DNA from: Nocardia brasiliensis ATCC 700358
Lineage (GTDB): Bacteria > Actinomycetota > Actinomycetes > Mycobacteriales > Mycobacteriaceae
Assembly (NCBI RefSeq): GCF_000250675.2
Contig: NC_018681.1
Location: 3,658,001-3,722,000, forward strand
DNA length: 64,000 nt
Direction: 5' to 3'
Part shown: positions 26,342-34,911 of the stretch, in pieces
Layout of the letters: the number at the start of each line of letters is the position of its first letter
Numbering within the stretch: position 1 is the first letter of the stretch
The notes under the pieces: model-generated
Told to the model about the DNA's origin: nothing
Database searches by the model: none
The model's input: the letters and a program-made list of their open reading frames with translations, nothing else
Position numbers and translations under genes: made by a program

Positions 26342-28384
26342 ATGGGTGACCAGCAGCAAGACCCGGCGGCACGCGGGCAGCGGGTGTCCCGGCGCGGGAT
26401 ACTCGGGGCCGGTGCGGTCGCGCTCGCGGCGGCCGGGGCGGGGCTCACCGCCTGCGGTGAGGCCGATCCGCTCGACCCCGCGGCGACGCCGGTCGAGCCG
26501 AGCGAACACGTCATCGAGGCGAACAGGCAGAGCGCCGACACCATGCCGTTCGCCGACACCGCCGATTTCGCCGACGCCGATCGCGGGTTCGTCGCGGCAC
26601 TCGAACCCGGCGTCGTCCGGGACGCCACCGGAAAAGTGGTGTGGGACAACGACTCCTATTCGTTCCTGCGGGAACCCTGTCCGCTGTCGGTGCATCCGAG
26701 CCTATGGCGGCAGTCGCAGCTCACGGTCAAACAGGGGCTGTACGAGATCGCGCCGGGCGTCTATCAGGTGCGGGGGTTGGATCTGTCGAATATGACACTC
26801 GTCGAAGGCGATACGGGTGTCCTCGTGATCGATCCGCTGATCTCGACCGAGACCGCCGCGGCCGGGCTCGCGCTGTACCGCAGGCACCGCGGCGAGCGAC
26901 CGGTGACCGGATTGATATACAGCCACGCGCACGTCGACCATTTCGGCGGCACGCTCGGCGTCGTCACCGCGGCGGAGGTGGCGGCCGGGCGTTGCCCGGT
27001 GCTCGCCCCCGCCGGATTCCTCGAACACGCTGTGTCGGAGAACATCTACGCCGGCACGGCGATGGCACGCCGGGCGGCCTACATGTACGGCGCGGCCCTG
27101 CCGCGCGGGCCGAAGGGGCAGGTGGGCGCGGGCCTCGGGCAGACCACCTCGGTCGGCACGATCACCCTGCTCCCGCCGACGCTCGACATCACCCGCACCG
27201 GCCAGGAGGAGACGGTCGACGGCGTGCGGATGGTGTTCCAGCTGACGCCGGGCACCGAAGCGCCGTCGGAGATGAACCTCTACTTCCCGGATCGCCGGAT
27301 CCTGTGCATGGCCGAGAACGCCACGCACACCATGCACAACCTGCTGACCCTGCGCGGTGCGCTGGTACGTGACCCGCACGTGTGGTCCCGGTACCTCACG
27401 GAATCGATCAACCTGTACGCGCGCAACGCGGATCTCGTGTTCTCCTCCCATCATTGGCCGGTCTGGGGGACCGGCCGAGCCGTCGAATACCTGTCCGTGC
27501 AGCGTGATCTGTACGCGTACCTGAACGATCAGACGTTGCGGCTGCTGAACCAGGGTTATGTCGGCAGCGAGATCGCCGAGATGCTGCGGTTGCCGCCCGC
27601 CATCACGAGATCATGGTCTACGCATGGCTATTACGGCTCGGTGAGTCACAACGTGAAGGCCATCTATCAGCGGTACATGGGCTGGTTCGACGGGAATCCC
27701 GCCCATCTGTGGGAACATCCGCCGGTCGAATCCGCCGAACGGCATGTCGAAGCGATGGGCGGCGCGCAGGCGGTACTGCAGAAGGCGCAAAAAGCCTACG
27801 ACGCAGGCGATTACCGCTGGGCGACGCAGCTGGCGAACTACGTCGTCTTCGCCGAACCGCGCAACGACACCGCGAAACGCTTGCAGGCCGGTATCTTCGA
27901 GCAACTCGCCTACGGCGCCGAGAACGCCACCTGGCGCAACTTCTACCTGAGCGGTGCCGCCGAACTGCGCAACGGTCCCTTCGGCACGCCCACCCAGGGG
28001 TCGTCGGCGGGTCTGCTCGCCGCACTCACCGTCGACCAGGCGTTCGACGCGATGTCGTTGCGGATCGACGGCCCGAAAGCCTGGGACGCCACCATCATCT
28101 CGGATTGGCGCTTCCCCGACGACAACAACCGCGTGCACCGCGCCGAACTCCGCAACGGCGTCCTCATCCACTACGACCGCCGCCCAGATGACGGCCTACC
28201 CGCCGCCGACGCCACGGTCACCCTGACCCGCGCCGCCCTGGCCCGCACGCTGCTCGCCGGCCAAGACTTCCAAGCCGCCGTACTCAAAGGCGATATCGCC
28301 CTCGAAGGCAACGTCCTAGCGCTGAAACAACTCAAAGACCTCTTCGACCAACCCGACCCGAACTTCGCCATCGTCACCCCGTGA
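26342..28384 (+). CDS. Linear primary-alkyl sulfatase, Tat lipoprotein
   Basis: Zinc-dependent hydrolase of 680 residues releasing sulfate from alkyl sulfates such as dodecyl sulfate (SdsA1/BDS1 family). The metallo-beta-lactamase domain has YSHAHVDHFGG with ligands H195, H197, D199 and H200, and AENATHTMHN further on. An alkyl-sulfatase dimerisation domain (about 450-580) and a C-terminal SCP2-like domain follow. The N-terminus carries a twin-arginine signal (SRRGILGAG) ending in lipobox LTAC, so the enzyme should be exported folded and anchored outside. The ATG at 26342 with AGGAGAG upstream is chosen; a GTG at 26282 would bury the signal. Confidence 0.9.
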   Translation: MGDQQQDPAARGQRVSRRGILGAGAVALAAAGAGLTACGEADPLDPAATPVEPSEHVIEANRQSADTMPFADTADFADADRGFVAALEPGVVRDATGKVVWDNDSYSFLREPCPLSVHPSLWRQSQLTVKQGLYEIAPGVYQVRGLDLSNMTLVEGDTGVLVIDPLISTETAAAGLALYRRHRGERPVTGLIYSHAHVDHFGGTLGVVTAAEVAAGRCPVLAPAGFLEHAVSENIYAGTAMARRAAYMYGAALPRGPKGQVGAGLGQTTSVGTITLLPPTLDITRTGQEETVDGVRMVFQLTPGTEAPSEMNLYFPDRRILCMAENATHTMHNLLTLRGALVRDPHVWSRYLTESINLYARNADLVFSSHHWPVWGTGRAVEYLSVQRDLYAYLNDQTLRLLNQGYVGSEIAEMLRLPPAITRSWSTHGYYGSVSHNVKAIYQRYMGWFDGNPAHLWEHPPVESAERHVEAMGGAQAVLQKAQKAYDAGDYRWATQLANYVVFAEPRNDTAKRLQAGIFEQLAYGAENATWRNFYLSGAAELRNGPFGTPTQGSSAGLLAALTVDQAFDAMSLRIDGPKAWDATIISDWRFPDDNNRVHRAELRNGVLIHYDRRPDDGLPAADATVTLTRAALARTLLAGQDFQAAVLKGDIALEGNVLALKQLKDLFDQPDPNFAIVTP

Positions 28385-28449
28385 GCCGAGGCGGCCCGGT
28401 GCCCGAAGGCTCGTGACCTGGTTCATATCTCCTGGTCAGGGCCATCGGG

Positions 28450-28455
28450 TAGAGT
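28450..28455 (+). promoter_or_regulatory. -10 element of the ABC-F leader transcript
   Basis: TAGAGT lies 7 bases before the GTG of a 7-codon leader ORF, the spacing seen for leaderless actinobacterial transcripts. No convincing -35 is seen. Confidence 0.4.
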
Positions 28456-28462
28456 GATCAGC

Positions 28463-28486
28463 GTGTCTACACCCCGAGTTTCTTAG
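28463..28486 (+). CDS. Leader peptide ORF (MSTPRVS)
   Basis: Seven codons starting at GTG 28463 and ending in TAG at 28484-28486, placed 57 bp before the ABC-F gene. Codons 4-6 contain the left arm of a stem whose right arm reaches the ABC-F ribosome site. A ribosome translating or stalled here would open that stem, the standard logic of translational attenuation for antibiotic resistance genes. Its reality depends on the promoter call and is not proven by sequence. Confidence 0.5.
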   Translation: MSTPRVS

Positions 28487-28535
28487 CTGAGGACCTGGTT
28501 TCCCGGCTAGAAGTCTGTCCTTCGACAACTCGGAG
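28474..28535 (+). promoter_or_regulatory. Attenuator-like leader structure before the ABC-F gene
   Basis: CCGAGTT (28474-28480) pairs exactly with AACTCGG (28527-28533), which runs into the GGAG ribosome site (28532-28535) of the gene starting at 28544. Competing hairpins exist between (TAGC 28484-28487 with GCTA 28506-28509; GAGGAC 28489-28494 with GTCCTT 28517-28522 including one G-U pair). This allows alternative open and closed folds. Confidence 0.5.
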
Positions 28536-28543
28536 TAATTCTC

Positions 28544-30151
28544 ATGATCACCGTTCGCGGTGTCGAGCTGCGCGTGGGTGCCCGCGTGCTGCTCTCGGAC
28601 ACCTCCTTCACTATTTCCCCCGGCGACCGGATCGGTTTGATCGGGCGCAACGGCGCGGGCAAAACCAGTCTGCTGCGCTGCCTGACCGGTCAGCAGGCGC
28701 CGGTCGCCGGGACCGTCACCGTCACCGGCTCGGTCGACGTGCTGGCACAGGATCCCGGCGCGGTGGACGCGCGGGTCACGGTCGCCGACCGGATACTGTC
28801 CGCGCGTGGGCTCGACGCGGCCGTGCGTGAGCTGCGCGCGGCAGAAACCGCGATGACCGACGCGGTCGAGGAGCGCGATCTCGACCGTGCGTTGCGGGCG
28901 TACGCGCGGGCCGAGACCGAGTTCCAGGCCGGTGGCGGCTACGCCGCCGAAGCCGAGGCCGCGCGCATCGCGGCCGGGCTCGGCATGCCGGATCATGCCT
29001 TCGGACAGCCGGTTTCGGAGCTGTCGGGCGGGCAGCGGCGCCGGGTCGAACTGGCCCGCATCCTGTTCGGCGGCTCCGACGGTGCGCTGCTGCTCGACGA
29101 GCCGACCAACCACCTGGACGCGGACGCGATCGGCTGGTTGCGCGGGTTCCTGCACGGGTACGCCGGTGGGCTGGTGGTGATCAGCCACGACGCCCAGTTC
29201 CTGGCCGGGTTCGTCAACCGGGTGTTCCACCTGGACCCGCAGCGCGGCGCACTGGACATCTACAACGTCGACTGGAATCGCTATCTCGCCCAGCGTGATT
29301 CCGCGGAACGCCGCCGGAACCGGCAGCGCGCCAACGCCGAACGCAAGGCGGCGGCTCTGCACGCCCAGGCGGAGAAGATGAAATCCCATGTGGCGACGGC
29401 GGTCGCGGCGCGCAATATGGTCCGGCGGGCCGACCGGATGCTCGCCGAACTGGAACCGCGGCGGCGCGCGGCGAAGGTCGCCCGGATCCGGCTGCCCGAA
29501 CCACACCCGTGCGGGCGTATGCCGCTCGGCGCGATCAGTCTGGTGAAATCCTATGGTGGGCAACGGGTGCTGAATTCGGTCGACCTGGCGGTGGATCGCG
29601 GGAGCCGGCTGGTCATCCTCGGCCACAACGGGGCGGGCAAGACCACGCTGCTGCGGCTGCTGGCCGGGCGGGAAGTGCCCGACAGCGGTCGGGTCGTGCC
29701 CGGCGCCGGGCTGCGGCTCGGCTACTTCGCGCAGGAGCACGACACCCTGGACCCGGCGCTCAGCGTGCGGGACAACCTGGCCGCGGCGACACCGCAGCTG
29801 GCCGACGGGCAGGTGCGACATGTGCTGGGCGCCTTCGGGTTCACCGGTGCGGACGACGCCGGCAAACCCGCGGGTGTGCTCTCCGGTGGGGAGAAGACCC
29901 GGCTGGCACTGGCCGGTCTGGTGCACTCCGGTGCGAATGTGCTGCTGCTCGACGAACCGACCAACAACCTCGACCCGGCCTCCCGGACCGAGGTGCTCGC
30001 CGCGGTCGACACTTATCCGGGCGCGATCGTCATGGTCACCCACGACGAAGGCGCGATCGATGCTCTGCGACCCGACCGCGTCCTGGTACTTCCCGAGGCG
30101 TACGAGGACCTGTGGACCGAGGACTATCGGGAGCTGGTGTCGTTGACCTGA
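28544..30151 (+). CDS. ABC-F family ATPase (antibiotic-resistance type)
   Basis: Soluble twin-ATPase of 535 residues without membrane segments; ABC-F proteins act on the ribosome and many protect it from antibiotics. Domain 1: Walker A GRNGAGKTSLL, signature ELSGGQRRRVELARI, Walker B ALLLDEPTNHLDAD. Linker of about 80 residues, Arg/Ala-rich (RRRNRQRANAERKAAALHAQ). Domain 2: GHNGAGKTTLL, VLSGGEKTRLALA, NVLLLDEPTNNLD. Length and start resemble mycobacterial Rv1473 more than the housekeeping EttA. Its leader has a short ORF and ribosome-site-masking stem, which also favours an inducible resistance role. The drug class cannot be told. Confidence 0.9.
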   Translation: MITVRGVELRVGARVLLSDTSFTISPGDRIGLIGRNGAGKTSLLRCLTGQQAPVAGTVTVTGSVDVLAQDPGAVDARVTVADRILSARGLDAAVRELRAAETAMTDAVEERDLDRALRAYARAETEFQAGGGYAAEAEAARIAAGLGMPDHAFGQPVSELSGGQRRRVELARILFGGSDGALLLDEPTNHLDADAIGWLRGFLHGYAGGLVVISHDAQFLAGFVNRVFHLDPQRGALDIYNVDWNRYLAQRDSAERRRNRQRANAERKAAALHAQAEKMKSHVATAVAARNMVRRADRMLAELEPRRRAAKVARIRLPEPHPCGRMPLGAISLVKSYGGQRVLNSVDLAVDRGSRLVILGHNGAGKTTLLRLLAGREVPDSGRVVPGAGLRLGYFAQEHDTLDPALSVRDNLAAATPQLADGQVRHVLGAFGFTGADDAGKPAGVLSGGEKTRLALAGLVHSGANVLLLDEPTNNLDPASRTEVLAAVDTYPGAIVMVTHDEGAIDALRPDRVLVLPEAYEDLWTEDYRELVSLT

Positions 30152-30181
30152 GCGCGAGGCGTGGCCGCCGGGGCGCGCGAA

Positions 30182-30224
30182 CGCCGGAACAGCCTGCGGC
30201 GCTCGATCGCAGGCTGTTCCGGCG
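30182..30224. terminator. Strong bidirectional hairpin terminator
   Basis: Perfect 17-bp stem (arms 30182-30198 and 30208-30224, core GCCGGAACAGCCTGCG) with a 9-nt loop, between the convergent ABC-F gene and the secreted repeat protein gene. Confidence 0.8.
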
Positions 30225-30230
30225 CAGCGG

Positions 30231-30935
30231 TCAGCAGCTGAACGCGTACGTGGTGCCTGCCGAGGTCGCGATGCCGGTGCGGGTGTCCACGACGACGACG
30301 GTCGCCGCGCGATCCCGCGGGATCTGGCAGCGGACGTCGGCGAGCGCCGCGGTCTCCCGCGGCAGTCTGCCGTTGCCGTCGGTCTGCCGGTTGCCCAGGG
30401 CGCGCAGACCGTTGGCGTGCACGCCCGCGGCGTAGAACTCGAGGCGCGCGTTGGGCGACAGGCCCGACGCGCTGTCGACGAACAGCCAGCCGCCGAGCTG
30501 ATGCTTCTGCGTGCGGACGTGCACGTTGCCGGTGGGCAGCTGTGTCGCGTCGGCGAAATGCCTTGCGCCCTCGCTGTTCTGGGCGCGGGAGCGGTCGCGG
30601 CGATCGGGCGTCACGCAGACGTGGTCGGCGGGACGGGTCTCACGCCAGACGAATCCCTGCTTGCAGGTGTCGGGACCGTAGGGTCCGCCGTTCGGGGAGC
30701 GGCGCGCGGCCGCCTGCGCGTTCTCGGCGTGCGCGGTGTCGCGGTCGCCGGGCGTCACGCAGACCGTGTCGCCGTTGTAGGCGTCGCGCCAGACGAAGCC
30801 TTGCTGACAGGTGTACGGGCCGTAGGGCAGCGCCTGCGCGGGCGCCGGAAGCAGGGCGCCGAAACCGGCCACCGCCGCGATTCCCAGCGCGATGGGCAGT
30901 ACGCGCCGGGGGCGAGGTACGGAGGTGCGGAACAT
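30231..30935 (-). CDS. Secreted protein with two Cys-containing repeats
   Basis: Exported protein of 234 residues, function unknown. A signal peptide (VLPIALGIAAVAGFGALL) ends at PAQA before LPYGPY. Two repeats of about 41 residues follow: YGPYTCQQGFVWRDAYNGD-TVCVTP and YGPDTCKQGFVWRETRPAD-HVCVTP, each with two Cys likely forming a disulfide. The last part has two more Cys (VRCQIP and the C-terminal FSC) in a beta-rich segment. The ATG at 30935 has AAAGGA upstream. It is divergent from the PknH-like kinase, but no functional link is shown. Confidence 0.75.
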   Translation of the reverse strand: MFRTSVPRPRRVLPIALGIAAVAGFGALLPAPAQALPYGPYTCQQGFVWRDAYNGDTVCVTPGDRDTAHAENAQAAARRSPNGGPYGPDTCKQGFVWRETRPADHVCVTPDRRDRSRAQNSEGARHFADATQLPTGNVHVRTQKHQLGGWLFVDSASGLSPNARLEFYAAGVHANGLRALGNRQTDGNGRLPRETAALADVRCQIPRDRAATVVVVDTRTGIATSAGTTYAFSC

Positions 30936-31132
30936 GTCTGCGGTCCTTTCAGGTGTCGACCAGCCGGTTTCGGCTGTGGACCACTGTCGCCGCAGGGACC
31001 AACGAGGCACTAACGGCCGACCAACGACTCGGCTCTGCCGCACCGGTACGACTGCGAAAAGCCTGGTGTGCGCTCTACAGTTGACACGACCTCGGGCCGC
31101 GCACCGGCCGGGTCCGTCGCACGGAGGACGAG

Positions 31133-33355
31133 ATGACGACCGAACGGCCGCCGCGCACAGTGGGCACTCGGTTCGGGCCGTACCGGCTGGATCGGCTGAT
31201 CGGGCGCGGCGGGATGGGCGAGGTGTTCGAGGCCTACGACACCGTCAAGGACCGGACCGTCGCGGTGAAGGTGCTCGCCGAGCAGCTCAACCAGGACCCG
31301 GTGTTCCGGGAACGGTTCCGCCGGGAATCGCATGCGGCGGCCCGGTTGACCGAACCGCACGTCATCCCGATCCACGACTACGGTGAGATCGACGGGCAGC
31401 TCTACATCGATATGCGCCTGGTCGACGGGGAAAACCTGCGCGCGGTGCTGCGGCGCGACGCGCCGCTGGCGCCCGAGCGCGCGGTCGCGGTGATCCGGCA
31501 GATCGCCGCGGCGCTGGATGCCGCGCACGCCGACGACCTGGTGCACCGGGATATCAAACCCGACAACATCCTGCTCACCACGGACGGTTTCGCCTACCTG
31601 GTCGACTTCGGCATCGCCCAGTCCAGCACGAGCGAGAGCCTGACCGCGGACGGGTCGGCGATCGGCTCGTTCCACTACATGGCGCCGGAGCGGTTCACCT
31701 CGCGGCTGGTGACACCGGCCGTCGACAGCTACGCGCTCGCCTGTGTGCTGTACGAATGCCTCACGGGCGCAAGGCCGTTCCCCGCCGAGACAGACGGCGA
31801 GATCATGCGCGCCCACCTCTTCGAACCCCCGCCGCGCCCCAGCATGATCCGCCGCGAAGTGCCCGCCGGTTTCGACGAGGTGATCGCCCGCGGCCTGGCG
31901 AAGAACCCCAATGCGCGCTACACCTCGGCCGGCGCTCTCGCCGCCGCAGCCCACCGCGCGCTCACCGGCACCGTGACGGTCGCAGCAGCGCAGACCGAGC
32001 CGGCCGCTGGTGCCGAGGTGGCAGCTGCACCGCCGACCCAGCGAGTCCGGGCGGCAACAGCCGCCGACCAGGTAGCGTCGGAGCAGGACACCGGCGCATG
32101 GGTCGCGACGGAAGTGGCTGCGCCACCGGCAATTACGGATTCAGTGACTGCCGACCCGACGGCTGGCGCGCAAGCTCTTGCCGGGCAGGAGGTCTCGGAG
32201 CGGGAGGATGCGCCCCAGGAGGCGGCCGGTGTTGCGGCCGAGGGCAGGGCAGGGGATGTCGCTGACCCGGCGTCTGTTTCCGCCGGCCCGCGAGTGCGCG
32301 TTGATCGGCGCGTGTTGCGTGGTGTCGTCGCCCTGCTGGTCGCAATACTATGTGCGACAGTTGCTTTGACAAGCTGGTCGTGGATGGGCAACCGTGTCGC
32401 CGGCGTGCCCGTCGCCGACTCGTCCGCGGTGCGTGGGCCCGATATCGATCTGCTCGCGGTGGTCGGGCCGTCGGGCTATAAGCGGGCCAACTGTGTTCAT
32501 CAGGATCCGGACGCTACGACCGTCGCGATCGTGTACTGCGCGGCGAATCCGGCGGCCAGCGATCCGGCGGGCCGGTTCCTGCGGTTTCAGACGGTCGAGC
32601 AGCTGCGGGCCTACTATCGCGGGCTGTTCTTCGATGTGTTCCATTCGACGAACTGTCCGGGCGATCCACCCGGCCCGGATGGTCCGTCGGTGGTGGACGG
32701 CAAGGAGGTGGGGCGCAAGGCGTGCTTCACCAGTCTCGTGGACGATCCCGCGGTGCCGAAGCCGGGGCTGGTGCTCACCAACGAGGCGGCGCTGGCGCTC
32801 GCCGTCTACATCTGGACGGGGCCGGGGGAGCAGCCGCTGCGGGATTATGTGGGTCTGCGCAACGGGTTTCAGTTCAAAGCGGCGGAGGCGGCCACCGATC
32901 CGGACTACTTCACCGCCGCCGACCGAGCGGTACTCGACCATTTGGACGGAGATTTCGGGCCGCGCAACTGCCGGCACCTGGATCCGCCCGCGGGCCCGGT
33001 GAACGCCATGCTCAGCTGCGGCACGCGGTTGGGATTCCCGTCGGCGGGATTCTTCGGATTCCCCGACCGGCGCGCCGCCAACCTGCTGTATCAGGCGAAC
33101 CTGGGCCAGTTCCGTGGCCATGCCTGCGGTGCCGCGGGCCAGGACGACCTGTGGCGCAAGGACTCCGCACCGGTCGGCCGGTTCTTCTGTTACGCCGACA
33201 CCGACACCGGATTCGGCGCGGGCACCTGTATTTTCGCGCTGCACGACGAGTTCCTGGTGGCCGCGCACTTCTGCACGCTGCGCGCCGACGACCCGGACAC
33301 CGGCCCGAAAACCGAAGCCGAGCTGCTCGCCTGGTTCCGCAAGCACATCGGCTGA
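31133..33355 (+). CDS. Transmembrane Ser/Thr protein kinase, PknH-like, with duplicated sensor
   Basis: Receptor kinase of 740 residues. The kinase domain (about 17-280) is complete: glycine loop GRGGMGEVFEAYD, K46 in VAVKVL, HRDIKPDN with D140, DFG with D158. An Ala/Pro/Glu-rich juxtamembrane stretch follows, a single helix (about 394-416, GVVALLVAILCATVALTSW), then about 320 external residues. These hold two divergent copies of one module (about 439-585 and 600-740), each starting with NCxHxDP and containing paired Cys, ten Cys in all. It faces an EmbR-like regulator gene, its probable substrate. Start ATG at 31133 follows GGAGGAC. Confidence 0.92.
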   Translation: MTTERPPRTVGTRFGPYRLDRLIGRGGMGEVFEAYDTVKDRTVAVKVLAEQLNQDPVFRERFRRESHAAARLTEPHVIPIHDYGEIDGQLYIDMRLVDGENLRAVLRRDAPLAPERAVAVIRQIAAALDAAHADDLVHRDIKPDNILLTTDGFAYLVDFGIAQSSTSESLTADGSAIGSFHYMAPERFTSRLVTPAVDSYALACVLYECLTGARPFPAETDGEIMRAHLFEPPPRPSMIRREVPAGFDEVIARGLAKNPNARYTSAGALAAAAHRALTGTVTVAAAQTEPAAGAEVAAAPPTQRVRAATAADQVASEQDTGAWVATEVAAPPAITDSVTADPTAGAQALAGQEVSEREDAPQEAAGVAAEGRAGDVADPASVSAGPRVRVDRRVLRGVVALLVAILCATVALTSWSWMGNRVAGVPVADSSAVRGPDIDLLAVVGPSGYKRANCVHQDPDATTVAIVYCAANPAASDPAGRFLRFQTVEQLRAYYRGLFFDVFHSTNCPGDPPGPDGPSVVDGKEVGRKACFTSLVDDPAVPKPGLVLTNEAALALAVYIWTGPGEQPLRDYVGLRNGFQFKAAEAATDPDYFTAADRAVLDHLDGDFGPRNCRHLDPPAGPVNAMLSCGTRLGFPSAGFFGFPDRRAANLLYQANLGQFRGHACGAAGQDDLWRKDSAPVGRFFCYADTDTGFGAGTCIFALHDEFLVAAHFCTLRADDPDTGPKTEAELLAWFRKHIG

Positions 33356-33384
33356 GCCGCCGGCTCACTCTGGGGTTTCGCCAC

Positions 33385-34518
33385 TCACCCTTCTTGTTCC
33401 GGCGGCACCAGCGTGAAGATCAGCTCGTAGTCGCCGATCCGGATCTCGGCGCCGTCGGTGAGCGCCTCGCTGTCGACGATGCGCATCCCGTCTACCCAGA
33501 CGCCGTTGGCAGAGAGCAGGTCCTTGATCAGGTAGGTGAGTCCGTTGTGCAGGATCGCCGCGTGATGGCGGCTGACCTTGCCGTGCTCGAGCACGATGTC
33601 GTTGTCGGGCAGCCGGCCGATCCGGGTGATGGTGCCGGTGACGGCGTAGGTGGTGCCCGAGCGATCGCGCAGCAAAGCGGTGGGGCCGCCGGCGCTCTGG
33701 TCGACGATGGTGGTGGCGCGGAACGAGGTCGCCGCCGCCTTGGCGCGGAGCTCGAGCGGCTCCTGTCGCAGGATGCGCGCCTCGAGTTCGCGGATCGGCA
33801 GGCCGGGATCGATGCCGAGTTCGTCGGCGAGGGTCGCGCGCAGCCTGCGCGCGGCGTCGAGCGCGTCGGATTGGCGGCCGTCCGCGTACAGCGCGGTGAT
33901 CAGCTGCTCCCACAACGGTTCCCGCAGGGGATGGTCGGCGACGAGCAAAGCGAGCTCGGAGACGACGGCTTCGGCCCGCCCCTGGGCGATATCGGCTTCG
34001 GCGCGGGCTTCGATCGCGCACAGCCGGTCGTCGTCGAGCACGGCGGCATAGGCGTCGGCGAACGCGAGCCCGCGCAGGTCCGCGAGCACCGGACCGCGCC
34101 ACTGGCCGAGCGCGCTGGACAGCAGCTCGCTCGCGGTGCGGAAGCGGCCCGCGGTCAGCGCGCGCAACCCGGCCGCTTTGCGCACGCGGAAGCGCTGCAC
34201 GTCGCTCGCGTCCTCGGCCACCGCGACCCGGTAACCCGCACCGACCTGCGCCAGCACCGAGCGCGCTTCGATGCCGTTGTCCCGCAACGGTTTGCGCAGA
34301 TTGGACACAATGGTGTGCAGGCTGACCCGGATATCGGGCGGCGGGTTGTCCTCCCAGACCGCTTGCGCGAGCGCCGCCACCGCGACCGGGCGATTCGCGT
34401 TGATCAGCAGGTACGCGAGGACCGCCCGCTGCTTCGGGCCGCCCAGCGGCTGGCGTACGCCGTCGATCGAGAGTTCCACCGCGCCGAGCATGCTGAACTG
34501 CACTCGAAGCGCCGTCAT
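33385..34518 (-). CDS. EmbR-like SARP regulator with FHA domain
   Basis: Transcription factor of 377 residues: N-terminal winged helix of the OmpR/SARP type (LGGPKQRAVLAYLLINANRP), bacterial transcriptional activation domain (about 100-250), and a C-terminal FHA domain (about 285-370) with the phosphothreonine-binding pattern RIGRLPDNDIVLEHGKVSRHHA and SANGVWVDG. The same order is found in mycobacterial EmbR (388 residues), which is phosphorylated by PknH and controls arabinan synthesis genes. The kinase gene converges on it with 29 bp between stops. Targets here are unknown. The ATG at 34518 has a poor ribosome site. Confidence 0.88.
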   Translation of the reverse strand: MTALRVQFSMLGAVELSIDGVRQPLGGPKQRAVLAYLLINANRPVAVAALAQAVWEDNPPPDIRVSLHTIVSNLRKPLRDNGIEARSVLAQVGAGYRVAVAEDASDVQRFRVRKAAGLRALTAGRFRTASELLSSALGQWRGPVLADLRGLAFADAYAAVLDDDRLCAIEARAEADIAQGRAEAVVSELALLVADHPLREPLWEQLITALYADGRQSDALDAARRLRATLADELGIDPGLPIRELEARILRQEPLELRAKAAATSFRATTIVDQSAGGPTALLRDRSGTTYAVTGTITRIGRLPDNDIVLEHGKVSRHHAAILHNGLTYLIKDLLSANGVWVDGMRIVDSEALTDGAEIRIGDYELIFTLVPPEQEG

Positions 34519-34911
34519 CGCGAACCGGGAAAGTCGTGCGGCCGGTCGGACACAGCCATGGTGGACTCCTCACGACGCGCCATCGTCCGCGCGTCGTCTG
34601 TGAGAATACCCAGCGAACCTCGGGCCCGGCGGTCCATCGGGGCGGGTACCTGCGGTGTCGCGGAACTGTGACGACCGGTGTTACGCCTGGCCCGCATCGT
34701 TTTCGGGGTCTACGGCGCGTCGTGCGCTTGCCGTAGCGCGCGGAGTGCGCGATCCTGGTTAGTCACGGCATCGGCTGTAGCACAACCCGCCGAGCAACCG
34801 GGGCGAGTTCACGCGCTCGCAACGGTTCCGGCAACATCCGTGCGATCTCGGTTCATCCAGGGTTACCCGGCGGCGCTTACCTTTCGGGTACGCGGAAAAG
34901 GAGCCGGCGGC
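34519..34911. other. Divergent intergenic region between EmbR-like and LysR genes
   Basis: About 390 bp with no convincing gene. It must hold the promoters of both flanking genes. Near the LysR start there is a small inverted repeat TACC-TTTC-GGGTA and an AAGGAG ribosome site. I could not fix -10/-35 boxes or a clear T-N11-A LysR site. Confidence 0.6.

Noticed and set aside
28436..30043. Minus-strand open frame opposite the ABC-F gene, of almost equal length
   Set aside because: Low-complexity Arg/Gln-rich translation, no ribosome site, and all ABC motifs are on the plus strand.
31081..31086. TTGACA -35 box before the PknH-like kinase
   Set aside because: No acceptable -10 lies 16-19 bp downstream in this GC-rich stretch.
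33356..33406. GCCGCCGG/CCGGCGGC inverted repeat between kinase and EmbR-like genes
   Set aside because: Only 8-base arms with a 35-nt loop reaching into coding sequence; likely chance in GC-rich DNA.
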